The notes under the pieces were generated by a model. The model ran no database searches. It saw only the letters and a list, made by a program, of their open reading frames with translations, and was not told where the DNA came from. The position numbers and the translations under genes are program-made. From Legionella clemsonensis (GTDB taxonomy: Bacteria > Pseudomonadota > Gammaproteobacteria > Legionellales > Legionellaceae), in assembly GCF_002240035.1 (NCBI RefSeq), contig NZ_CP016397.1, positions 726,001-790,000 of the forward strand: DNA of 64,000 nt. Direction: 5' to 3'. Every line of letters starts with the position of its first letter. The first letter of the stretch is position 1. This document shows, piece by piece, positions 17,892 to 26,197 of the stretch.

Positions 17892-18203
17892 ATGAGAAGA
17901 TATTGTTGCATCGCATTGATAAGTATAAGTTTGATTGGTATGGCTGGTTGTCAAATGTTAACCAGTGGCAATCTATTCGCTCCACGCTTTTCAGATGACG
18001 CGATTACTTCTTCCGTCAATCAGGCCATGATGAATAACATAAATTTGGCCGGTATTCCTATACATGTTGAAACACATCAGGGAAATGTGATGTTAAGTGG
18101 CTATGTGAAAACAATTCGTCAAAGTGATACTGCAGGGGATGTAGCTTCAAAAGTTCCTGGAGTTAAGTCTGTACAAAATAATTTAATTGTTCGTAAATGG
18201 TGA
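17892..18203 (+). CDS. BON-domain lipoprotein
   Basis: A 103-residue protein with a signal peptide ending in the lipobox GMAGC (Cys20) followed by one BON domain, including the conserved GNVMLSGYVKT and VPGVKSVQNNL segments. BON proteins are periplasmic or outer-membrane-attached and are linked to envelope stability. A GAGGAG lies about eight bases before the ATG. It is separated from cbpM by 129 bp and is probably a single transcription unit. Confidence 0.85.
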   Translation: MRRYCCIALISISLIGMAGCQMLTSGNLFAPRFSDDAITSSVNQAMMNNINLAGIPIHVETHQGNVMLSGYVKTIRQSDTAGDVASKVPGVKSVQNNLIVRKW

Positions 18204-18360
18204 TTGAGTAATTGCATCACGGCTCCATATGCCTTGATAATTTAACGTCAACTGCAGAGCAGGGATTGTTGCGATTGCCCTGGTTCCTTTAAAAGCAAGC
18301 ATCATCGGGAAAGAACAAGGGAAGTTCAGTGCAGGTGATTTTTTTCCCGATACCCTGGGC

Positions 18361-19689
18361 TTATGGTTTCACTTCAATACCTTTTACTGGACTGCTATCA
18401 CGGTTACCACGTTGAAAAAAACCTCCCCAATTAATTGCTATTGGTGATGGCTCTTGCCATGGATAGGACGGTGTATCTTCTATGGGTTTACTATCTTCTT
18501 CTAGATTCATTGCATGAATTTCTTTGATCTTTCTAAGAGCAGCAGGAAGAGCAAGTCTATAATCAGTCATTTCCCCAGCAATTTTTTCAAGTGCAATAAG
18601 ACACTTAGAATTGCGTACCCGATTAGGTAAGCGGTTAACCAGCACTTGAATAGTGATACCTAAAGCATAGATATCAGACGCATAAGTATAATGTACAGCA
18701 CTCTTATTTTTTCTTCTGTCTCTAAGCTCAGGGGCTAAATAGGTATCTTTACCGCATAGAGCATGTTCAGAGATACCGTTACTGTCTTTAGGTAATTTAA
18801 GCGCAAACCCAAAGTCAATTAAATAAACTTTACGCTCCTTGGGTGCATAGAGAAAGTTATCAGGACTAATGTCTCGATGAAGACATCCTTTTTTGTGAAA
18901 TTCCATAACGGCCTCGAGCATCCCCTCGGTAATTTCAAAAAAATGGTGAATAAGATCGACATTACTTTGCTTAGAATAGGGATAGTAGATAATTAAATTT
19001 TCTCCTTCAATTAATTTTTGAATAATATAAAATTTATCGGTTGTTTCAATACAATCAATGAATAAATTCTGCTCTTTTAAGAATTCGATTTCATTAGGCT
19101 GAACTAACTTATTGAGACCTATTGCTGTGCTGAATTGCTCAGAGTGAGTTTTTTTTATTACCTTAACAGCATGCCACTGTCCTGAGATTAAATTTTGACA
19201 AATGGATATCTTGCCAAATCCTCCCTGCCCAATAACCCCCTTTGCTGTTTTTCTAATCCCAAAGGTGCTTGATACTTCCTTCCTTGTTAATTTCTCCATA
19301 GCTGTTTCTGGTTGATAGATTTTATAAATTTTCTGCCTGTTTCGATTAATTAAAACAGCACCTGGAGTGGATTGATTCAATGGCGATTTATTGGAAATTT
19401 TCTCATTATCCCCACTGTGAAAAGCCATGTGGAATAGATATTTCTCTTTTTCGGTATTTGATGATAGAAAGCCATTTTCTTTGATATATTCTGGGGTAAT
19501 TGGGGATGGCAAGGTAGGGTGTTCTTGCTTTAAGTAAGATGTTTCTAATACGTGCAGAGATGAATAAGTAGTTTGCTGTCCCGGTTTTTTAAAAAAATTA
19601 AGGGATAAAAAATAGTTGAGCATGGTTTTTTTATGGTTGAATAAAATTATTGCATTATATAAAAAATTGAGCCATTTTTGCAAAAGCAT
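18361..19689 (-). CDS. Eukaryotic-like Ser/Thr protein kinase, LegK-type candidate effector
   Basis: A 442-residue protein with a roughly 140-residue N-terminal extension and then a complete protein-kinase domain: glycine loop GQGGFGK (154-160), Lys176 in HAVKV, catalytic loop HRDISPDN (Asp273, Asn278), DFG (292-294) and a YLAPEL segment. All catalytic residues are present. There is no membrane helix or PASTA repeat, unlike bacterial PknB-type kinases, and a soluble kinase of this kind in Legionella suggests a LegK-like Dot/Icm effector. The start is uncertain: neither ATG 19689 nor ATG 19623 has a good ribosome-binding site. I find no PmrA-like box upstream. Confidence 0.8.
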   Translation of the reverse strand: MLLQKWLNFLYNAIILFNHKKTMLNYFLSLNFFKKPGQQTTYSSLHVLETSYLKQEHPTLPSPITPEYIKENGFLSSNTEKEKYLFHMAFHSGDNEKISNKSPLNQSTPGAVLINRNRQKIYKIYQPETAMEKLTRKEVSSTFGIRKTAKGVIGQGGFGKISICQNLISGQWHAVKVIKKTHSEQFSTAIGLNKLVQPNEIEFLKEQNLFIDCIETTDKFYIIQKLIEGENLIIYYPYSKQSNVDLIHHFFEITEGMLEAVMEFHKKGCLHRDISPDNFLYAPKERKVYLIDFGFALKLPKDSNGISEHALCGKDTYLAPELRDRRKNKSAVHYTYASDIYALGITIQVLVNRLPNRVRNSKCLIALEKIAGEMTDYRLALPAALRKIKEIHAMNLEEDSKPIEDTPSYPWQEPSPIAINWGGFFQRGNRDSSPVKGIEVKP

Positions 19690-19813
19690 GTTTGGTACTA
19701 ATAGACAGAATTACTGAAAAATTAAAACAAAAACTTGAGGTTTTTCGTAATCCTGTTGCACTGACGAGCGCAAGAGAAGAGTGTTTGATAGATAACTTTA
19801 GGCATTCGTCTAT

Positions 19814-20971
19814 TTAAAAAAAGCCAGTTTCTATTTTTGATGGATATCCATCTAACTCCTTTTCTTGTAACAATTCTTCAAACTCAGCCATGCTATGGGG
19901 GGTTGACCAAAAATGTAAAATATTTCTTTTCTGAGCACAAACAGCTCGAATAGCTTCGATGTAGTGTTGTTGGGTTTCCTGCGTTAGTTGATCTTCTGTA
20001 TCTAAATTGTTTTTAATGGCATTCAATAAATTTACTTTCCATTGACTATAAGTGTTGGTTTTACGTCCATTCGCTTGAGCAGATATATTCTTTTTAAGCT
20101 GCGCTATGATGTCCAATAATTTATTGTGATTCTCTTTAAAATCAATCGTTAGGGGCTCGTCCTCAATAATGATTTTTTGCTCAAGAGCTAAGCTGGTAAG
20201 AGATTGACGTGCTTCATTCACGGTCTCTGTTTGTAGAAGAGGATTACTAATCTGCGCCATTAAGGGATGCTGTGGAGTAAAGAAATAGAGAGTGCAGCCT
20301 TTTACTCCATTGGTTTTAATTTTTTGATCAATATGAGTGACCATTTCTTCTATATTTTCTGTAGAAGAAAGATCACCGGTTAGTGAGTCATAACTATAAT
20401 AAATATTTTCTCGTTTCACCAATGGAATGGTATGACCTTCCATACGAATAGTGATTCCTTGAAAGTTCTTTAACTGATTAATGATTTCTCTAAGTTGCTC
20501 GCGTAAGGAGGGTTGATTATTTTTAGGTAATAGCTGCTGCAATTCTTTTTCGGTAATTGTCGACCAATCAATCCATCCCTTTGGAATAACCTTTCTAATT
20601 GCCTCAATTGCGTCAAAATTGAAACTATAAAACGCTTCCGTCAAAATGCCATCTTCTCGAAGGGCATCACGATTTTCTATTAGATGAGTAACGTCGTGAG
20701 CGCTAACAGGTGCAAGTAGCTCAACAAGGTTCGGAAGGTTAAAGTAATCAACGAAATAAAGTTGGTAAGCGGCAGTTTCTAATAAACCTTCGCCATCGTC
20801 CACCCTGAAAAATCGCTTCTTATATTCATCTTCTGCCCACCGATGCGCGTTGATAATTTCTGCTTGGCTTGCTAATTCATTTTGGGTATTTAATAGGGCC
20901 TTGATAACCCCCAAACTAATTAAAGTACAGGCATTTACGGTTTGAGGATTGGTTAAGTGAAGTATTTTCAT
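19814..20971 (-). CDS. Unknown protein with a possible C-H-D papain-like triad, candidate effector
   Basis: A 385-residue soluble protein I cannot assign to a family. Near the N-terminus, VNACTLISLGVIKALL places Cys15 at the start of a helix. Later, EGHTIPLVKRENIYYSYDSL puts His180 at a strand followed by Asp195 on the next strand. This is the order and geometry of papain-like cysteine proteases and related transferases, but it is inferred from motifs only. The C-terminal third is helical. A strong PmrA-like box with TATAAT lies 34-66 bp upstream, so a Dot/Icm effector is likely. Confidence 0.55.
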   Translation of the reverse strand: MKILHLTNPQTVNACTLISLGVIKALLNTQNELASQAEIINAHRWAEDEYKKRFFRVDDGEGLLETAAYQLYFVDYFNLPNLVELLAPVSAHDVTHLIENRDALREDGILTEAFYSFNFDAIEAIRKVIPKGWIDWSTITEKELQQLLPKNNQPSLREQLREIINQLKNFQGITIRMEGHTIPLVKRENIYYSYDSLTGDLSSTENIEEMVTHIDQKIKTNGVKGCTLYFFTPQHPLMAQISNPLLQTETVNEARQSLTSLALEQKIIIEDEPLTIDFKENHNKLLDIIAQLKKNISAQANGRKTNTYSQWKVNLLNAIKNNLDTEDQLTQETQQHYIEAIRAVCAQKRNILHFWSTPHSMAEFEELLQEKELDGYPSKIETGFF

Positions 20972-21004
20972 TTGATATACTAAATAATATAAGCATTTGC
21001 AAAA

Positions 21005-21037
21005 ATTATACTATTAAAAAATTAAAGGAAGATTAAG
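21005..21037 (-). promoter_or_regulatory. PmrA-box-like promoter of the C-H-D protein gene
   Basis: On the minus strand CTTAAT (21037-21032), CTTCC, then TTTAAT (21026-21021) are followed after 10 nt by a consensus TATAAT (21010-21005). The arrangement is the same as at 5499 and 49796. It faces the gene starting at 20971. Confidence 0.65.
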
Positions 21038-21112
21038 CATTAAATCATTACTTACTATTTTAGAGTCTGAAATTGGACTTGTATTGTCCAAGTTTCAAGC
21101 TGTTTAAGGAGT

Positions 21113-21688
21113 TTAAGATTTCTTTTTAGCTACAATTTTAAAATTTATTTTAACCTCATCTTTAATTTCTTCGGTACTTGCCCATTCACCTTGGCCGACG
21201 CCAAAAGTACTACGCTTTATGATGGATTCTCCTTCGACCAATGCCTTTCCTGGAGAAGTTTCATTGGCAGTAAATACTAATTTTACTGGTGCGGACTTAT
21301 TCCGGATGGTTAATATACCGTTTGCTTCATAAGTGTTATTGTCTATTTTATTGAATGTGTTGGACTTAAATTCAGCCGTGGGGAAGTGTTTAACATTAAA
21401 CCAATCCGAGGTAACAAGGGTCTCTTTTAAATCGATATAGGATGCTGATAGTGAAGTCATGTCCACAGTAATGGTGATACTGCTTGCTTTATAATTTTCT
21501 GGATCTACTAAAATAGTGCCGGAAAATCTTTTGAATTCACCTGAGGCTGGCGCGTTATTTTGTGTGGCAGTAAAGCTGAGTTTACTTTCACTGGGAATAA
21601 TTTCCCATTCACTGACAGCAGCATGAATTAATGTTGCTGTAAACACCAAAAATAAACCGGTCAATAGCTTTAAGGAATGAGTTATCAT
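21113..21688 (-). CDS. YceI-family periplasmic lipid-binding protein (second copy)
   Basis: A 191-residue protein with a cleavable signal peptide (residues 1-23, ending in IHAAV) and a YceI lipocalin-like beta-barrel. The family's W-x-I-x-P-x-S-K-L-S-F opening and the LVTSDWFNVKHFPTAEF block are present. YceI proteins bind isoprenoid or other hydrophobic ligands. It overlaps the cytochrome b561 gene as ATGA and is the last gene of the bufferin-type operon. It is the shorter of two YceI paralogues flanking b561. Confidence 0.9.
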   Translation of the reverse strand: MITHSLKLLTGLFLVFTATLIHAAVSEWEIIPSESKLSFTATQNNAPASGEFKRFSGTILVDPENYKASSITITVDMTSLSASYIDLKETLVTSDWFNVKHFPTAEFKSNTFNKIDNNTYEANGILTIRNKSAPVKLVFTANETSPGKALVEGESIIKRSTFGVGQGEWASTEEIKDEVKINFKIVAKKKS

Positions 21689-22218
21689 GGCATCATTCTC
21701 CGCAGAATGTCATCTTTATTGATGAAATGATGTTTTAAGGCGGCAGCGGTATGTAGGGCAATAAAAACAATTAAACCATAAGCTAACCATTTATGGAGCT
21801 CTTCAAAGGCCGGTCTTAACTCTTCATTGGGCAAAATTAGGTCCGGTAAAGTTACTAGCCCAAAAAAGGAGGCTGGTAGACCTGCTGCCGAAGTAATTAA
21901 CCACCCTGTAATCGGCAGGGCGAACATCAAACCGTAAAAAATCCAATGAACAGTCCGGGCAGCAAATTTCTCCCAAGCAGGTAATAACAGTGAGGGTGAG
22001 ATATTAATCCAGCGCCAAAGCAATCTTAGAACGGCCAGCCCCAACACCATAAAGCCAAATTCTTTGTGCCAGCCATAAAGCTTGAGCTTTTGCAGACTAA
22101 TTGGAAGCCTTACCATATAAAGTCCAAGGATTATAAGGCTAATCATTAAAATAGCTATCAGCCAATGAAAGAAAATACTGACAAGTCCATATTCCTTTTC
22201 ACTGTTTTTTAGCAGCAT
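21685..22218 (-). CDS. Cytochrome b561-type membrane haem protein
   Basis: A 177-residue four-helix membrane protein of the CybB family. His18 in FFHWLIA, a His in GWHKEFG and later His residues (ELHKWLAYG, ALHTAAALKHH) are the expected haem b ligands. It likely moves electrons between the quinone pool and a periplasmic partner. It overlaps the upstream YceI gene by 20 bp and the downstream YceI gene by 4 bp. The YceI-b561 pairing is common, and its placement inside a bufferin operon suggests a redox task tied to copper stress. Confidence 0.9.
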   Translation of the reverse strand: MLLKNSEKEYGLVSIFFHWLIAILMISLIILGLYMVRLPISLQKLKLYGWHKEFGFMVLGLAVLRLLWRWINISPSLLLPAWEKFAARTVHWIFYGLMFALPITGWLITSAAGLPASFFGLVTLPDLILPNEELRPAFEELHKWLAYGLIVFIALHTAAALKHHFINKDDILRRMMP

Positions 22219-22840
22219 TACTGTTAGCCTGATTGTCTGTTACTGTCTTGGAAGCTTCATCTGCTTTATAAGCTTCAGCTTCAATTGTAATTTTGACCTC
22301 ATCACCTACTTTAGGAATAAAGGCATTTATACCGAAATCGGAGCGGTTGATGGTAGTGGTGGCACTAAATCCCACAGTCATTCTCTCATTGATGGGGTTT
22401 TTACCCACTTTATTTAAGGTGACGTCTAAAACGACTGGCTTGGATACTCCATGTAAGGTTAACATTCCTGAGACTTTGGCTGAATTGTCTGAAACGACCT
22501 CCACTTTGTTACTGACAAAAGTAGCCGTTGGAAAACGTTGTGCATCAAAAAAAAGTTTTGCTTTTAAGTGCTTGTCCAATTCCGCTATGCCGGTAACCAT
22601 ATCAGCAATTTTAATCGTTGCCTCCACTTTACTGTTTTCAGGTTTTTCTTTATCTAAAATCAATGTGCCGTTGACATACCATTTGCCGGATTGAGTAGAA
22701 AAGCCTAAATGTTTAACTTGCCAGAGGACATAACTGTGCTGATTATCCAGAATCAGTTTTTCAGCACAGAAAGCAGAGAAAGAAAAAACGGGTAATAATA
22801 GAATACTAGACAAAAAAAGCCGGATGAAATTCCTTATCAT
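22199..22840 (-). CDS. YceI-family periplasmic lipid-binding protein (first copy)
   Basis: A 213-residue protein with a signal peptide ending near AFCAEK and a complete YceI domain (SYVLWQVKHLGFS, then FFDAQRFPTATFVSNKV). I start it at ATG 22840 because GGGAG precedes it; an ATG at 22855 lies upstream of that site. A short charged, Asn/Lys-rich tail follows the barrel. It is 29 bp downstream of the bufA1-like gene, which puts it in the same operon. Confidence 0.9.
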   Translation of the reverse strand: MIRNFIRLFLSSILLLPVFSFSAFCAEKLILDNQHSYVLWQVKHLGFSTQSGKWYVNGTLILDKEKPENSKVEATIKIADMVTGIAELDKHLKAKLFFDAQRFPTATFVSNKVEVVSDNSAKVSGMLTLHGVSKPVVLDVTLNKVGKNPINERMTVGFSATTTINRSDFGINAFIPKVGDEVKITIEAEAYKADEASKTVTDNQANSNAAKKQ

Positions 22841-22869
22841 AACAACTCCCTGCATATTTCAGTATTCAT

Positions 22870-23151
22870 TTAAGAGTCTGATTTACTGTCAGCTGTTAAG
22901 CGGCCGCCGACGAGTCTCTCACAAATCCCTTTGGGAAGAAAAATATAGGCATCAGCTTGATTGTCTTTCGTCGAGGAACCTGCACAGGAAGCAGTTGCTG
23001 TAGCGCAATCATTCATTCCCGCTTTGACTACACCATAACATTTTTCAGTAATTTGTGTTGATGGTTTTTCATTGGCTACTACTGCATCGGCAGCAGTTAA
23101 AGTGAGGAAGGCGGTAATAGCGGAAGCAACGAGCAATTCTTTTTGTTTCAT
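22870..23151 (-). CDS. bufA1: BufA1-type bufferin precursor (DUF2282)
   Basis: A 93-residue secreted peptide with a signal sequence (residues 1-26) and the DUF2282/BufA1 core: EKCYGVVKAGMNDC, then ASCAG, and a C-terminal CERLVGG. Four cysteines are in the mature part. In characterised bufferins the MNIO enzyme converts core cysteines to thiooxazoles, producing a copper-sequestering peptide in the periplasm. That modification is inferred here from the adjacent bufB and bufC genes. It overlaps bufC as ATGA. The symbol reflects family resemblance. Confidence 0.85.
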   Translation of the reverse strand: MKQKELLVASAITAFLTLTAADAVVANEKPSTQITEKCYGVVKAGMNDCATATASCAGSSTKDNQADAYIFLPKGICERLVGGRLTADSKSDS

Positions 23152-23930
23152 GACAACTCCTGTTTAAGTTTAATTTCCGATAATAATTCCGATTGTATCC
23201 AACTCTTCAATAGGGACGCTGCTTGCATACCAACCTGTTCCTCATCATGCCATTCACCTAATCCGGTGCAGATTTCCCCAAAATTTGCCCCCTGAATCAT
23301 TGCTCTCATCGCCCAGCATTCATCCTCAGCCAGAGAATAAAAACGACTCCTATAATTGCTGCGCCATACTACCCACGTGATGGCTTCTGCCTTTTTTACG
23401 GGTTTTGGCAGGGGTTGATCATTAGCAATAGCTTGCCATATAGGCACTATATTCCAATAAAAATGCTTTTGTTGCAAGGAAGGATGGGGGGCGAAGGTCA
23501 TTGTCGCCCAATGCTCTGGTGCCACATTGGCCATTTCTTCAATGGTTACAACCCGTGCATCAGCTGCATCGAAGGCCAAAGTCAGACTCCATTCAAATTG
23601 AGCTAATTCAGCCAGACAGTCTTCCTCTATACTTTTTAGATAAGTACTAAAGCTATCGCCAAACCAACGAATTGAGCGATAGGAGGAAGGATTTTTTTCA
23701 AGATAGGCACGACCAATTTCCTGAAAAGCCTCAAGACCCACATACTCTCTTAGCATGGGAAAATTACTTGCAAGACATTCCAATAGCCGAATGTAATAGG
23801 CGTTGCGATAAATATTAAGCCGTTTTGCCGCTGATACTTTTTCTGAGTCAACGACAGCTTGCTCTATGGCTTTAGAACCAGAAAGCAAATAATTTTGAAA
23901 CATCTCCTGCAAATGGAATAGAGTATTCAT
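23148..23930 (-). CDS. bufC: BufC-type partner protein (DUF2063 DNA-binding-like fold)
   Basis: A 260-residue protein of the DUF2063/HvfC-BufC family. The N-terminal half has the typical LQ.MFQNYLLSG opening, NIYRNAYYIRLLECLASNFPML and the GRAYLEKNPSSYRSIRWFG block. The old domain name suggests DNA binding, but in these clusters it acts as the recognition partner that presents the precursor to the MNIO enzyme. It overlaps bufB (4 bp) and bufA1 (4 bp), so the three are coupled. Confidence 0.88.
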   Translation of the reverse strand: MNTLFHLQEMFQNYLLSGSKAIEQAVVDSEKVSAAKRLNIYRNAYYIRLLECLASNFPMLREYVGLEAFQEIGRAYLEKNPSSYRSIRWFGDSFSTYLKSIEEDCLAELAQFEWSLTLAFDAADARVVTIEEMANVAPEHWATMTFAPHPSLQQKHFYWNIVPIWQAIANDQPLPKPVKKAEAITWVVWRSNYRSRFYSLAEDECWAMRAMIQGANFGEICTGLGEWHDEEQVGMQAASLLKSWIQSELLSEIKLKQELS

Positions 23931-24775
23931 AGGACTGACTCGTTAACGGTGCTGGCTATTTTTTTTGCTTGGCTCAATTCCAGCAGTAGTTCCGCTAGTG
24001 GGGGAATATTACCATCCCGTTCTATCATCGTAGAGATTAAACCGAAACGTTTAATTGCTTCAGCATACAACTCCCAAACGGGCTGAATAACAGGAGCATC
24101 ATGTGTGTCAATAATATAATCACCGAAATTGGAGTGTCCAGCTAGGTGAATTTGTGCCACCCGTGCCGCAGGAATACCGTTTAAATAGTCCAAGGCATCA
24201 AACCCATGGTTAACCGAGCTTACGTAAATATTATTGACATCACATAGCAGGTAGCATCCTGTGCGGTTGGTTATTTCGGAAATAAAGGCCCACTCGCTCA
24301 TTTCGGATTCTTTATAGCTAAGATAGCTGGAAACGTTTTCAATGAGAATTTGCTGGCCAAAATAATCCTGTATTACGTGAATGCGCGCAACAACATGTTC
24401 AATAGCATCCAGCGTATAGGGAAGGGGCAATAAATCGTGTAGGTTAAAACCATTAATTCCTGTCCAGCATAGATGATCTGAAATCCATTGAGGTTCGATA
24501 CGTGTGACTAGTTCTTTAACTTGTTTGAGGTAGTCCCAATTAAGCGCGTCAGTAGTGCCAAGGGATAAGGAGACACCATGCATCACCACAGGATAGTTTT
24601 CGCGAATCTTATCCAAAAAATAAAGCGGTTTTCCGCCAGGAATTAAATAGTTTTCGGTAATTATTTCAAACCAATCAATGGCTGGAGAGGTTTGCAAAAT
24701 TTCTTCATAATGTTCGGGCCGTAATCCCAGACCAAAACCAAGATAGGGTAACTTTTGCGGTATAGAAGAAGCCAT
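23927..24775 (-). CDS. bufB: BufB-type multinuclear non-haem iron oxidase (MNIO, DUF692)
   Basis: A 282-residue TIM-barrel enzyme of the DUF692 family. Candidate metal ligands are visible in order: VVMHGVSLS (His), SDHLCW (Asp, His), LIENVSSY (Glu), LCDVNN (Asp), IHLAGH (His) and a late ERDGNIP (Glu, Asp). Length equals family norm. MNIOs use several irons and oxygen to rearrange cysteine residues of a precursor peptide. Here two precursor-like genes flank the enzyme and its partner, implying that one enzyme may serve both. Confidence 0.92.
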   Translation of the reverse strand: MASSIPQKLPYLGFGLGLRPEHYEEILQTSPAIDWFEIITENYLIPGGKPLYFLDKIRENYPVVMHGVSLSLGTTDALNWDYLKQVKELVTRIEPQWISDHLCWTGINGFNLHDLLPLPYTLDAIEHVVARIHVIQDYFGQQILIENVSSYLSYKESEMSEWAFISEITNRTGCYLLCDVNNIYVSSVNHGFDALDYLNGIPAARVAQIHLAGHSNFGDYIIDTHDAPVIQPVWELYAEAIKRFGLISTMIERDGNIPPLAELLLELSQAKKIASTVNESVL

Positions 24776-24832
24776 AGTGCACTGCTTTTAGTAGTAAGTA
24801 GTCAGATAGAGTCTAGACTACCTGACTAATCA

Positions 24833-25135
24833 TTATTGCTCAGAGGAGGAGTGGTTGGAGTCATCACTATTTGATGAGTCAACAACGGTACCACCCGATT
24901 TTTCACATTCCTCTTTAGTCATCATAGTAATACCCTGACCTTTGCAGGAATTTTCACCTTTACAAGCGTTTGTAGCGGTTTTACAAGCGCTTTGACCTTT
25001 GCAAGAATTAACCCCTTTACACTGAATTTGTGCATTTGAAGCATCAGAGGCAGAGGAAGCAAATACTGGAGCGATTGAGAACATTGCTGCTGCGCCAACA
25101 GCTAATGCTGCACCGGTTAATTTTTTTTTATCCAT
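24833..25135 (-). CDS. bufA2: BufA2-type bufferin precursor, Cys-rich
   Basis: A 100-residue secreted peptide with a signal sequence ending near VFASSAS, a core with repeated CKG units (QCKGVNSCKGQSACK, then ACKGENSCKGQG), and the conserved TKEECEKSGGTVV segment found in BufA2-family precursors. Seven cysteines are in the mature part. The tail is Ser/Asp-rich. It is the first gene of the operon, has AAAGGA before its ATG, and is preceded by a sigma-70-like promoter. Copper binding is known for the family and inferred here. Confidence 0.88.
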   Translation of the reverse strand: MDKKKLTGAALAVGAAAMFSIAPVFASSASDASNAQIQCKGVNSCKGQSACKTATNACKGENSCKGQGITMMTKEECEKSGGTVVDSSNSDDSNHSSSEQ

Positions 25136-25210
25136 AACAATTCCTTTCGTTAGTCATAGCTTGATAGCTTAAACGCATGTTAACAGTTAATGGCTTTCTC
25201 TCAGCAGAAT

Positions 25211-25240
25211 AGTGTAGAGAGGCCAAATTAATGCTGTCAA
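25211..25240 (-). promoter_or_regulatory. Predicted sigma-70 promoter of the bufferin operon
   Basis: On the minus strand TTGACA (25240-25235) is followed after 18 nt by TACACT (25216-25211). This is the only good promoter seen before bufA2 and leaves a leader of about 70 nt. I see no separate promoter inside the operon, whose gaps are all below 60 bp. Confidence 0.6.
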
Positions 25241-25404
25241 GAATTTACAAAAAAAATTATCGTTATCAACGACTGAATCAGGGCAAAATCATACTTTATC
25301 TAAATTATAAGCAACAAGGCGTCATCAACCATGTTTCCCCCTTCACATTGTTCGGGAGCTGAATTGACGATGACTTGGGTTGATTAAAATTGCGCTCAAT
25401 CCCC

Positions 25405-25458
25405 CCGGCCTCATTGCGAGAAGCGTAGCGACGAAGCAATCCAGGGATGCGAAGCAAG
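25405..25458 (+). repeat. REP-like unit, copy 1
   Basis: A 27-bp core at 25414-25440 (from TTGCGAGAAGCG to ACGAAGCAAT) is exactly complementary to 25702-25728. Similarity extends outward, with GCGAAGCAAG after the core in this copy and an ACGAAGCAAG equivalent in the other. Such GCGAAGC-rich units are common intergenic repeats in Legionella-like genomes. Confidence 0.6.
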
Positions 25459-25683
25459 GAGCAATGTGTTTTGGATTAAATTTCGTAAAATCTAACCATC
25501 GCAATTTATGCTTTGGGTTAAAATCAATTTTTTCTTTCTTGAACCTCTTTAAATTTGTTGGGTTGAGTAATGACTGAAAGCCTATCCGCATAGAACCCGT
25601 AAACTAACTTTACACCACTCTATTGCTTAATAAATCCAGGCTGAAGATTTTATTTATGTTGATATCCATTAAGCATCAGATTT

Positions 25684-25740
25684 CTTGCTTCGTATCTCGG
25701 AATTGCTTCGTCGCTACGCTTCTCGCAAATGACGCCGGTG
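25684..25740 (-). repeat. REP-like unit, inverted copy 2
   Basis: The core at 25702-25728 is the perfect reverse complement of 25414-25440, and the flanks match over roughly 55 bp in all. The two copies could fold into a long stem enclosing about 260 bp. Both lie inside the element at 25279-26350. Confidence 0.6.
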
Positions 25741-25821
25741 GACTTGAGCTATTTTAATCACACCCATGATACGTGAAGCGAGAAATTATAAGTCTAAAAA
25801 ATATTTTTTTAAGCAAGTTGA

Positions 25822-25926
25822 TCAAGCCCCAGTAACTAAAGGTTTTAATCTTGCATTGGCAACTGCTACTACGAAACTAAACTTCCCAATATCAACACCT
25901 ACAAAATTATTGTACAATGGCATCAT
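25822..25926 (-). pseudogene. IS110-family transposase N-terminal remnant
   Basis: A 34-codon frame beginning MMPLYNNFVGVDIGKFSF and ending at TGA 25822. The FVGVDIGK segment carries the first Asp of the DEDD catalytic set of IS110-type transposases, which always sits within the first 20 residues. A CGAGG lies just upstream of the ATG pair, so the original start seems preserved. The remaining roughly 300 residues are missing. It is too short to be functional. Confidence 0.6.
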
Positions 25927-26197
25927 AGCCTCGAAATAAAAATCGTTAGGATTGTAAGCGGGTGTGTAATCAGACCCAAGCAACTATTCAAACGTTTCGA
26001 GAGCTGGGCTAGAGTACCATGATCTCCGCGGTTGGTTAAACCAATCCCTCAACGGTCGCTCATGCCCGCGCCCTTTGTTTTTGCAAAGGGCAACCCTCTT
26101 AGTTCCTAATATAACCACTTTTAGACTTACAATCCTTCATGCGGCTTTGCCGCATTCTGGATGACGAGATGTAAATAGACAAAAAGACTCCGACCCA

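Noticed and set aside
25343..25591. An 82-codon open frame on the minus strand within the gene-free stretch
   Set aside because: It runs through a REP-like repeat, has no ribosome-binding site and encodes no recognisable sequence.
26000..26100. Possible tRNA or small RNA fragment near GGTTGGTTAAACCAA
   Set aside because: The short palindrome does not extend into a cloverleaf, and no T-loop sequence is present.
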